Assembly (NCBI GenBank): GCA_000381625.1
Contig: KB906767.1
Coordinates: 1-64,000, forward strand
DNA: 64,000 nt
Direction of reading: 5' to 3'
DNA from: Bryobacterales bacterium KBS 96
Lineage (GTDB): Bacteria; Acidobacteriota; Terriglobia; Bryobacterales; Bryobacteraceae
Shown: positions 55,113-62,536 of the stretch, one piece after another
How the letters are laid out: the number at the start of each line of letters is the position of its first letter
Numbering within the stretch: the stretch's first letter is position 1
Made by a program: the position numbers and the translations under genes
Notes under the pieces: generated by a model
Database searches by the model: none
What the model saw: only the letters and a program-made list of their open reading frames with translations
Told to the model about the DNA's origin: nothing

Positions 55113-56054
55113 ATGAACGCAATCAGGGACATCATTTTAAACGGCCTACTGATCGCCGTTATCGCTCACGGCCTTATTGGCATTTCGTTGATTTGGGACA
55201 AAGTCCTCCTGAAGAGGCCTGGCACAAAAAATCTCCTTTCGTATGTGTTCTGGCTCGGGGCTATCAGCGTTTTCGGGCTTGTGCTGATTCCGTTCGGCTT
55301 CAAGATGCCGTCCTGGAAACTTGCGGGAATGGGTTTCGCCGCGGGCCTGCTAGACCTGATTGCGTCCTATTTTTACTACTCTGCTTTGAAATCGGGGGAG
55401 GCATCGGAGGAGCTGGCGGTCATGGGCGGCTTCGCTCCTGTCGCAACAGCGCTGATAGCGATTCCATTGCTTCGGGAGCCGGTGGGTGGTGAGTTGGCCG
55501 GGTTTATTGTGATGACGATCGGCGGTTTCGTTATGTTCTTCGCCGAAAAGCAGCCGCTCAAGAAAATGCTTCCAAAAATCGTCCTTGCCTCAGCCGGGTT
55601 TGGATTGATGAACGTGTTCCAAAAGATTGTTTTCAACAGTACGAACTTCGTGAGCGGGTACGTCTTCTTCACGTTCGGAACGTTCGTGGGGTCGATCGCG
55701 CTCCTGGCGCCTCCAAGCTGGCGGCGGCAAATTTTCGAGCATTCCGAGGAAGCTACCCCTAGCAGCAAATTCTGGTACATGGTGAACAGATTCGTCGCCG
55801 GCTTGGGCTCTTTTCTGGTCATTTTCGCAATTAGCCGGGCGAATCCCGCGATTGTGGAAGCCATTTCCGGCGTTCGTTACATCATCATTTTTCTTGGCGC
55901 CTATGCCATCACGCAGTTGAAACCATCGTGGTTTCGAGAGGATTTCCGCAAGCCGATATTGATTGCCAAGGCGACAGCGACGTGTTTAGTGGTGATCGGG
56001 CTTGTTCTGGTTGCCCTAAGTGGAGGTGGCGCCGGCGCCGCCGGACCACAGTGA
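55113..56054 (+). CDS. full-length EamA/DMT-superfamily transporter
   Basis: A 313-residue protein of about ten helices arranged as two EamA repeats (e.g. LIAVIAHGLIGISLIWDKVL; FVAGLGSFLVIFAISRANPA). The ending is Gly/Ala-rich. It probably moves a small metabolite; the substrate cannot be read. It lies back to back with FUSC (3 bp) and faces the half-size EamA pair. Confidence 0.82.
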   Translation: MNAIRDIILNGLLIAVIAHGLIGISLIWDKVLLKRPGTKNLLSYVFWLGAISVFGLVLIPFGFKMPSWKLAGMGFAAGLLDLIASYFYYSALKSGEASEELAVMGGFAPVATALIAIPLLREPVGGELAGFIVMTIGGFVMFFAEKQPLKKMLPKIVLASAGFGLMNVFQKIVFNSTNFVSGYVFFTFGTFVGSIALLAPPSWRRQIFEHSEEATPSSKFWYMVNRFVAGLGSFLVIFAISRANPAIVEAISGVRYIIIFLGAYAITQLKPSWFREDFRKPILIAKATATCLVVIGLVLVALSGGGAGAAGPQ

Positions 56055-56417
56055 TCAGACGGAAATCAAAACGATCCCGATCGCGACCATAACGACGCCT
56101 GCCCACCGCCGCCAGGTGATTCGCTCGTTCAGATACCATTTGGCACAGACCGTCTTGAGGATGTAGCTTGATGCGGTCACGGGCACGGCAAAGCTCAGAT
56201 CGGATACGGATAGTAGCGCCATAAATGAGAAGAACGCAATCGCATTGCAAAAAATTCCACCGGCGACCAGTGGGTGCGTGACGATGTAGCGCATGATCCG
56301 GGCGAGACCGCGTGGCCTGAAATCGTCGAGCTCGCCATGCAGCGACATGCCTTTCGCGCTGACGAGATCGCCGATCGTGCCAGACAGAACAGTGACGAGA
56401 ACCCACACCCATTTCAT
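56055..56417 (-). CDS. half-size EamA/SMR-like transporter subunit
   Basis: 120 residues with four helices (MKWVWVLVTVLSGTIGDLVS, VAGGIFCNAIAFFSFMALLS, and a C-terminal helix WAGVVMVAIGIVLISV). The ATG at 56417 overlaps the stop of the partner gene. One EamA repeat only, so it likely dimerises with the next gene's product, like ArnE/ArnF-type pairs. Confidence 0.78.
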   Translation of the reverse strand: MKWVWVLVTVLSGTIGDLVSAKGMSLHGELDDFRPRGLARIMRYIVTHPLVAGGIFCNAIAFFSFMALLSVSDLSFAVPVTASSYILKTVCAKWYLNERITWRRWAGVVMVAIGIVLISV

Positions 56418-56842
56418 CACTGGTCGTCTCCGGTATCGTGTGGCGGAGTTTCGGAAACGAGAACGACTCCGAACGAAATTAATGCAATTCCCAGCCAGCG
56501 GGCGATTGAGACTGTTTCGCCCAGAAAGAATTTCCCGAGAATAGCCGTCAATACGTATCCTCCGGCCGTCACCGGGAGCACATAGGTGAGATCCGCCCAG
56601 GTGAACATCGAAAGTTGGGCCACCATCCACACGACCAGCAATGCAATTCCAAAAAAAATCCAGAGGTTTGTGAACAGTGAAGCCGTATAGCCCATCACCG
56701 AAGTGTTGTCGAAGTCGGGCATCTGCTTCATTCCGACGGCAAGCAGGACGTTCCCGGCTGCATTGGTCAGGACCACGATGGCAATGAAAATCCGGTTCTT
56801 AAGTTCTGATTTCGGTTCCGCCTGCATATGCTCGCTGTTCAC
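56417..56842 (-). CDS. half-size EamA/SMR-like transporter subunit (partner)
   Basis: 141 residues with a charged N-terminus and four helices (FIAIVVLTNAAGNVLLAVGM, WIFFGIALLVVWMVAQLS, YVLPVTAGGYVLTAILGKFF, WLGIALISFGVVLVS). It overlaps the other half-size gene by one base, so the two are coupled and probably form a heterodimer. It is divergent from PPK2 with 35 bp between. Confidence 0.78.
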   Translation of the reverse strand: MNSEHMQAEPKSELKNRIFIAIVVLTNAAGNVLLAVGMKQMPDFDNTSVMGYTASLFTNLWIFFGIALLVVWMVAQLSMFTWADLTYVLPVTAGGYVLTAILGKFFLGETVSIARWLGIALISFGVVLVSETPPHDTGDDQ

Positions 56843-56877
56843 GACGGTTAGACGCTTAAGGAGTCTACAGAGAAATA

Positions 56878-57771
56878 ATGGATGCTATGGCTAAACCTCG
56901 AAATGTTTCTAGATCATATCGAGTAAACGACGGCCGCGGCTTTCGGTTAAAGGATTTCGATCCGGGAGACACGGGCGGAATACAGTCACAAGAGGAAGCG
57001 CGGGACCTAATCGAGGGCGGCCTTTCATCGTTGCGCGATTTGCAAGAGAAACACTATGCACAGGACCAATGGGCGGTTCTCCTGATTCTCCAGGCGATGG
57101 ACGCAGCCGGGAAAGATAGCCTGGTCAAACACGTCATGTCGGGTGTGAATCCCACGGGATGCCGGGTTTACTCTTTCAAGAAGCCTTCGATCGAAGAATT
57201 GGATCACGACTTTCTGTGGAGGACGACAAAGAGCTTACCGGAGCGCGGAAAAATCGGTATCTTCAACAGGTCTTATTACGAAGAGGTTCTTATGGTCCGT
57301 GTGCATCCGGAGGCGCTTGCGGAGGAAAAGATCCCCTCTTCGTTAATTACAAAGAAACTGTGGAGGGAGCGGTTCGAGGACATTTGCGCGTTTGAGCGTT
57401 ACCTTGCCCGTAACGGAGTGGTTACGCGAAAATTCTTTCTTCATGTTTCCGAGGAGAAACAGAAGGAACGGTTTCTCAGCCGCCTTGATAATCCACGGAA
57501 AAGTTGGAAATTCGAAGCCGATGACGTAAAGGAGCGGAAGCACTGGCGCGAATACATGCGCGCGTACGAGGAAATGATCCGGAACACGGCGAGGCCACAC
57601 GCGCCGTGGTACGTAGTCCCGGCCGATAACAAATGGTTCACGCAACTCGTGGTGGCCGAGGCGATTGTGGAAACGCTGGAAGAACTGAACCTGGAATATC
57701 CCAAGCTCGACAAGCAAAGAAGAAAGGAATTGCACGCGGCCCACGCCCAGCTTTCAAAACAAAAGCACTGA
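56878..57771 (+). CDS. PPK2-family polyphosphate kinase/phosphotransferase
   Basis: A 297-residue PPK2, which phosphorylates a nucleoside mono- or diphosphate with polyphosphate. Walker A is MDAAGKDS and Walker B-like FNRSYYEEVLMVRVHP. Further family segments are WRERFEDICAFERYLARNG, FFLHVSEEKQKERF, and the basic lid region. The N-terminus (residues 1-25) may start at the fourth codon, also ATG. Nucleotide class cannot be decided from sequence alone. The C-terminus is Lys-rich. Confidence 0.93.
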   Translation: MDAMAKPRNVSRSYRVNDGRGFRLKDFDPGDTGGIQSQEEARDLIEGGLSSLRDLQEKHYAQDQWAVLLILQAMDAAGKDSLVKHVMSGVNPTGCRVYSFKKPSIEELDHDFLWRTTKSLPERGKIGIFNRSYYEEVLMVRVHPEALAEEKIPSSLITKKLWRERFEDICAFERYLARNGVVTRKFFLHVSEEKQKERFLSRLDNPRKSWKFEADDVKERKHWREYMRAYEEMIRNTARPHAPWYVVPADNKWFTQLVVAEAIVETLEELNLEYPKLDKQRRKELHAAHAQLSKQKH

Positions 57772-58130
57772 TGCGATCTCGCGAAGACAGCGGCTATGAC
57801 CCGGCCTCCGCCAGTGGAGCCGCCCCAGTACTTGTAGTACTTTAATGGAACTCAAAATGTTTATTGACACTAAAAGGAATGATATTTTGAAAAAGTACAA
57901 CTTAATTGGAGAAGGGTCTCTCGAATTGTTTGCGTTTCGAGCGCAAAGGCAGAGGCCGCCTATTGACAGAGTCTTTTAAGGGGCATTTCTGAACGTGGTT
58001 AACGCTTCTAATGCCTTGTTGGCCGTCCTGCCAACGAAGCCGACCTTCAAGTTAATTTACTAGAGGATTCTACGAGAGTTCTTGGGTTTCGCAAAACGCA
58101 CATTTGCGGGACTTTCTGAGGGAAGATTAT
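57772..58130 (+). promoter_or_regulatory. A+T-rich intergenic region with operator-like repeat
   Basis: 359 bp without a gene, more A+T-rich than its flanks. It holds AGTACT-TGT-AGTACT (57827-57841), a perfect 6-3-6 inverted repeat, and later AAAGTACAACTT. TTGACA at 57864 with TATTTT at 57883 is a poor-spacing promoter candidate. It may control the GAF/HisKA gene that starts at 58131. Confidence 0.4.
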
Positions 58131-58946
58131 ATGCGCGCGTCGATTTGGCCGTCCGAACTTAACCGTTTAGCGGCACTCCAGCGATACAGAATACTGGATA
58201 CACAACCCGAAGACTGCTTCGACACGATCACGCGTTTGGCGGCTCAATTCTTTAGAAGCCCAGTGTCATGGATATCGCTCGCGGATGTAAATCGCAATTG
58301 GTTCAAATCGGTAGTAGGTCTAAATATTAGGGAATATCCGAGGGCGGGGAGCCTCTGTGCGCGCACCATCTCAACAAACGCCCCGTTCGTGATCCGCGAT
58401 GCCTCCGCTGATTCCAGGTTCGCGGATAACCCGCTCGTCACGAGTGAACCGCGCATACGGTTCTATGCCGGGATACCATTACAAACGCTGGACGGATTCA
58501 ACGTCGGCACGCTTTGCGTTGCCGATGCGGAGCCCAGAGAGTGTACAGACCAGCAGTTGCGATCCCTAAGGGAACTCTCGCGATTAGTGCTCTTACAACT
58601 GGAAGCCCGGCTCTTACGGCTGGATGCGGAGGCGGCTCATCGGAGCGCAATGCCGCCTGGCTTGGCGGGAAGCGGCGTTCCCGATAGTTACGATGGCGCG
58701 CAAAGCGATCCGCTGTTGGCCGCCGCCCATCACATCCGAACTCCGCTAAACGGAATCTTTGCTGCCGCCGATTTACTAGCCCTGACCGAGCTTACGTCGG
58801 AGCAGCGCGAGTACCTGGAAATCGTGCGAGCGTCTTCACGCAGCCTGCTAATGTTGGCGGCGGAAGCGCTGAAGCGGTTTGAGGACGCCAAGCCGCGCGC
58901 AGCGCTAACGCATCACGGGCTCCAGTACAAACATATGCTTGCCTGA
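58131..58946 (+). CDS. GAF-HisKA protein lacking a histidine-kinase ATPase domain
   Basis: 271 residues from ATG at 58131, preceded by GAGGGA. Residues 25-160 are a GAF sensor domain (ILDTQPEDCFDTITRLAAQF, GIPLQTLDGFNVGTLCVADA). Residues 195-255 are a HisKA dimerisation domain with H-box AAHHIRTPLNGI (acceptor His200). The ORF stops after HisKA, and no HATPase domain follows. No response regulator lies nearby. It may be phosphorylated by another kinase, or it is a truncated kinase gene. Confidence 0.8.
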   Translation: MRASIWPSELNRLAALQRYRILDTQPEDCFDTITRLAAQFFRSPVSWISLADVNRNWFKSVVGLNIREYPRAGSLCARTISTNAPFVIRDASADSRFADNPLVTSEPRIRFYAGIPLQTLDGFNVGTLCVADAEPRECTDQQLRSLRELSRLVLLQLEARLLRLDAEAAHRSAMPPGLAGSGVPDSYDGAQSDPLLAAAHHIRTPLNGIFAAADLLALTELTSEQREYLEIVRASSRSLLMLAAEALKRFEDAKPRAALTHHGLQYKHMLA

Positions 58947-59167
58947 TCCCACTCCTCCGGCGATAACAATGCCCGGCGTGTCCACGTTGCCTTTACGCCG
59001 CGGGTCCCGAATTCGCTTCGGAGATGAAGCCTATACGGTCGCGAGCGGAGAAGAGCCTGCTGCATGCTGGAAGTGTAGCTGGCGATTCTCCCGTGATTCT
59101 GATTATTGGGCATTCTTCTGCTTTGCTAACATGAGGTGCTTTCGCTCCACTCATCTCGAGGAGGCTC

Positions 59168-59737
59168 ATGCGACGCCGTTCCTTCTTCAGGGCCGCTGCT
59201 TCAGTGGTTCCGGCTACAGGCCTGTACCCTTTGGTCGCTCGTCAGGCGCGCGCGCAGGTTCCCGCAGCGCCGCCGTCAAGCGTGCCGCATGTGGTGGGCG
59301 CCGGAGAGGACCGCTACGGCCATCCTCATGCGGTAGGGTTGGACCCGCTTCTCTTTAAGGTTGCCACCCGTGACACCGGAGGCGGGCTTTTCGTCGTGGA
59401 GCATCCGCATCTTCTTGCTGGTGGGCCGCCGCTACATCTGCACCTGAATCAAGAGGAATGGTTCTACGTCATGGAGGGGGAAGTGGCCTTTCAGGTAGGC
59501 GATCAAAGGCTGCATCTGCATGCGGGGGAATCTGTACTGGCTCCGCGCCGGGTGCCGCACACGTTTTCATCGGTTGCGGCTACGCCCAGTCGCATGCTCA
59601 TCGCCTTCTGCCCTGCAGGCAAAATGGAACAATTCTTCCGCGATATCGAAGATCCCAAGGCGCCCGTAGGAGAAGCCGAATTCTGGCGGCGATACGAAAT
59701 AGAGTTATTGGGACCCTCTCCATTTAGGAAATCGTAG
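59168..59737 (+). CDS. Tat-exported cupin-domain protein
   Basis: A 189-residue protein with GAGGAGG before the ATG. The N-terminus MRRRSFFRAAASVVPATGLY is a Tat-type signal (RRRSFFR). The cupin shows the motif HLHLNQEEWFYVMEGEVAFQ and the second motif SVLAPRRVPHTFSS, so the metal ligands His, His, Glu and His are present. Its substrate is unknown. The 221 bp upstream contain no gene I can support. Confidence 0.85.
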   Translation: MRRRSFFRAAASVVPATGLYPLVARQARAQVPAAPPSSVPHVVGAGEDRYGHPHAVGLDPLLFKVATRDTGGGLFVVEHPHLLAGGPPLHLHLNQEEWFYVMEGEVAFQVGDQRLHLHAGESVLAPRRVPHTFSSVAATPSRMLIAFCPAGKMEQFFRDIEDPKAPVGEAEFWRRYEIELLGPSPFRKS

Positions 59738-59863
59738 GCCAGACCATCAGGCAAGGGCTCGCACCATTGGCGCGAACTCCCATGGTCGCTCGGCAGCGAT
59801 GGAATATCATCGGAAGGTTTGAAGGCCCCGCTGTTAGTTGTAAACTAATCGCGGAATTTGCTT

Positions 59864-60364
59864 ATGATCGCAACGCTGTTTCTCCTGCTGGCCGCGCACG
59901 CCGCGGTTCCTTCCCACTCCGGCAGCAAAGCCCTGGTGCTGCTCTTCACCCGCTCCGATTGCCCCATTTCGAACCGCTACGCGCCCGCGCTCGAGCACAT
60001 GTACAAGGAATATTCTTCCCAGGGCATTGACTTCAAGCTGGTCTACCCCGAGCCGGACCTGACAGCGGCGGCCATGGCGAAACATAACCGCGATTACGGC
60101 TACTCAATGCCTTCCGTGCTCGACAGTTCTCACAAATTTGTCAATATGGCGAAGGCCCGCTTCACGCCGGAAGCAGCGGTCTTTGTGCAAGGGCGTGAAA
60201 TCTATTTGGGCAGAATCGACGATTGGTATGCTGCTTGGAATGAATCGAGAGTGAAACCGCTCCATCACGATCTTCAGGATGAGATCACCGCCGTCCTGGC
60301 GGGGACTGTCCCGGCGTATCGCGAAACCGAAGCGATCGGCTGCGCGATTGAAAATACACAGTAA
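59864..60364 (+). CDS. thioredoxin-fold (redoxin-like) exported protein
   Basis: 166 residues from ATG at 59864; a TTG two codons earlier is possible. A short N-terminal hydrophobic segment (MIATLFLLLAAHAA) suggests export. The thioredoxin-like fold has one Cys in FTRSDCPISNRYAP, where a CxxC would be expected; the later Cys near the C-terminus (IGCAIENTQ) is far away. It faces the copper-monooxygenase/TPR gene with 6 bp between stops. It may deliver redox equivalents or metal to that protein, but that is inference. Confidence 0.75.
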   Translation: MIATLFLLLAAHAAVPSHSGSKALVLLFTRSDCPISNRYAPALEHMYKEYSSQGIDFKLVYPEPDLTAAAMAKHNRDYGYSMPSVLDSSHKFVNMAKARFTPEAAVFVQGREIYLGRIDDWYAAWNESRVKPLHHDLQDEITAVLAGTVPAYRETEAIGCAIENTQ

Positions 60365-60370
60365 TCGCGT

Positions 60371-62314
60371 CTACTGCGCGGGCAGTTCTTGAAGCGCCTG
60401 TTTAGCCGGCTGCAAAGTCGGATCGATGCGCACCGCTGTCTCAAGCTCCGAGCGCGCCTCATCTAGTTTCTTCATCCGCGCCAAGGCCACTCCCAAGCTG
60501 GCGTGCAGCCCGGCATCGTTAGGTCGAAACGCCAGCGCTTCGCGATAGTGCGCTACCGCCGCCGCATCGTCTCCCGTTTTCGCCTGGTCGTCCGCCCATA
60601 AATACAGCACTTCGCCCAGGTGTTGACGCGCCTTCGCGTTGTCCGGCTTCTCTAACGTCACTTCTTTGTAATTTTCAGCGGCGGCTTTCCATTCCCCGTT
60701 AGTCGCTTCCGCGCTTGCCAGGTTATACCGCGCGTCGCTATATTTCGGATCGATTGCAAGCGCGCGTTGGAACTGCTGCTCCGCTTCCGGCAACTTTTCG
60801 GCGCTCATCAATGCAACTCCCAACTCGCTTGCGGCGAGTGGACTATCCGGGTTGGTCTTCCAGGCTTTCTGAAAATAGAGAATGGCGTCCGCCGTATCCT
60901 CGTTCGTCAGAGACAAATCACCCATCCTGAAGTTAGCTGTAAAGTCGTCTGGATACTTAACAAGCCGGTCCCGCGCTATCGCCTCTTCGAGTTCCGCCCG
61001 ATGGTCCCCTGGCGCCACCGGCAGCACTTGCAGCCAGAGGTGGCCCATTTCGTCGGTGGCCTTGTTGCCGGCCCTGACGCGTTTCGGCGGACTGTTCGGG
61101 TTCCGTACGTTGCCGCTCGAATTGTCGTAGTGGTATCGCATCGAGATTATCGTCCCCTTCGGCAGGAAAATGGGTTGCTTGTAGCGATAGACGCCCTGCC
61201 ATCCCAAGTCCCAGTCGGGAATACGGACGAGCCACTTGCGCGTATGGTCGGGCAGCGTGGCATAGCCTTCCATCAGCTTGCACAGGTAATGCGCATGCGG
61301 GTACACAGCAAGGACGTTGAGATCCATTGGACAGCGGAAATCGTCGCTGACCAGATAATCTTTGTCGCCGGCGGGGATGTCGATTGCCCCATCGTGCTCC
61401 AGTTGCACCAGCATTGGGAATTTCGATTGGGGCTTATCCGTGAAATACAGCCCGATGGTTGGATTCACCATCTCCGCTTTTCCCGAAGGACGGAGATGTA
61501 CGTTCAGCACCAGGTTCATCCCTGGGACCGCGCGCCAAGACATGCCATCAGGCTCCACTACCGGCATGCTGCCCGGCTTCCAGGAAAGAAAATGGCTGTC
61601 CGGATCGAATGTATTTTCTTCCAGCGTCAGGTCCATGCCGGAGAATCCGGAGCCCCTGGTTTTCTCGTATCGCAGCGCGGCGCCGGAACGGTCGATGATT
61701 ACATTCGCGTGATGGAACACCCGTGAGCTTCCAGGCCGTATCTCCATTGCCTTCACCCAGCGCGTGGTTTTGATCGGCACGGGAATGACGAAATTCCAGA
61801 AAACCTCCGGCCCGCTGGCATAAAGCATGTACGGTTTATTGACATGCAGTATCAAATCGGGCGGTCCTAACTGCCATGTTGAGCTGAATTTCGGCGGAGC
61901 CGGAGCATGAGCAGCCGATCCGGCAGGTGATCCCTGCTTCACCCAATCCTGGATCAGCGCAATCTGTTTATCGCTCAACCGGCGCTCTTCCTGAAAGTCG
62001 CCATATCCCGCCTCCGGTAGAAAGGGCGGCATGTAGCGACGCTTGGTCACCGCCGCAATTTGGGCCGCGTGCCGCTTCACATCCTCGTACGTGAGCAGCG
62101 AAAAGGGAGCCGATTCACCGGGTCTGTGGCAAACGGAACAATTACCATAGACGATCGGCGCGATCTGGCCGTAGAAGGTGACGGCTGGTGGCTTGGAAGT
62201 GACGCTTGCCCCATAAGCCGACAAGACTGCGAGCAGCGGCACGCCGGCACGAATGGCCGCCCTCCCCCAATGAGTAGTCCAATCGAGATAGCACTGTGAG
62301 AAACCGTACCCCAT
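60371..62314 (-). CDS. cytochrome c / copper type II monooxygenase-like / TPR fusion protein
   Basis: 647 residues. An N-terminal membrane or signal stretch precedes a mono-heme c motif CSVCH (59-63). A central domain resembles copper type II, ascorbate-dependent (PHM/DBH-like) monooxygenases: FHHAN (His201/202), a later NVHLRPSG, PHAHYL and MRYHYDN, all His-rich sites typical for Cu. The last 190 residues are TPR repeats (ILYFQKAWKTNPDSPLAASE, VAHYREALAFRPNDAGLHAS). This three-part architecture is found in some Acidobacteria and Planctomycetes. Substrate unknown. Confidence 0.85.
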   Translation of the reverse strand: MGYGFSQCYLDWTTHWGRAAIRAGVPLLAVLSAYGASVTSKPPAVTFYGQIAPIVYGNCSVCHRPGESAPFSLLTYEDVKRHAAQIAAVTKRRYMPPFLPEAGYGDFQEERRLSDKQIALIQDWVKQGSPAGSAAHAPAPPKFSSTWQLGPPDLILHVNKPYMLYASGPEVFWNFVIPVPIKTTRWVKAMEIRPGSSRVFHHANVIIDRSGAALRYEKTRGSGFSGMDLTLEENTFDPDSHFLSWKPGSMPVVEPDGMSWRAVPGMNLVLNVHLRPSGKAEMVNPTIGLYFTDKPQSKFPMLVQLEHDGAIDIPAGDKDYLVSDDFRCPMDLNVLAVYPHAHYLCKLMEGYATLPDHTRKWLVRIPDWDLGWQGVYRYKQPIFLPKGTIISMRYHYDNSSGNVRNPNSPPKRVRAGNKATDEMGHLWLQVLPVAPGDHRAELEEAIARDRLVKYPDDFTANFRMGDLSLTNEDTADAILYFQKAWKTNPDSPLAASELGVALMSAEKLPEAEQQFQRALAIDPKYSDARYNLASAEATNGEWKAAAENYKEVTLEKPDNAKARQHLGEVLYLWADDQAKTGDDAAAVAHYREALAFRPNDAGLHASLGVALARMKKLDEARSELETAVRIDPTLQPAKQALQELPAQ

Positions 62315-62418
62315 GAAGGTTACCAGGAAGTATTCATCCTAACGCGCCCGCCGTTCTCGCGAACTTCTTTTCCAGGTTGAACCAACTGAGTCTTCGACCC
62401 AACATTATCTTCGTTTAT

Positions 62419-62458
62419 TTTGTAATCTTTCGTTTTGCTTTGTAATCTTTTGTTTTGC
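62419..62458. repeat. 20-bp tandem repeat, two copies, upstream of TonB receptor
   Basis: Two copies of a 20-bp T-rich unit (TTTGTAATCTTTYGTTTTGC) lie at 62419-62438 and 62439-62458, differing at one base. They sit in the 222-bp A+T-rich gap upstream of the TonB-dependent receptor gene and could be part of its promoter region. Copy-number change there might alter expression. Confidence 0.6.
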
Positions 62459-62536
62459 CGTGTTTGCTTTCGCCCCCCCGGCGTAATAGAATTCATCTAC
62501 AACAGTTTTTTAGTTTCGTTCGCCAAAGGGGCCTAC

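Noticed and set aside
58939-59358. 139-codon frame between the GAF/HisKA and cupin genes
   Set aside because: Overlaps the cupin gene in another frame, with no recognisable sequence.
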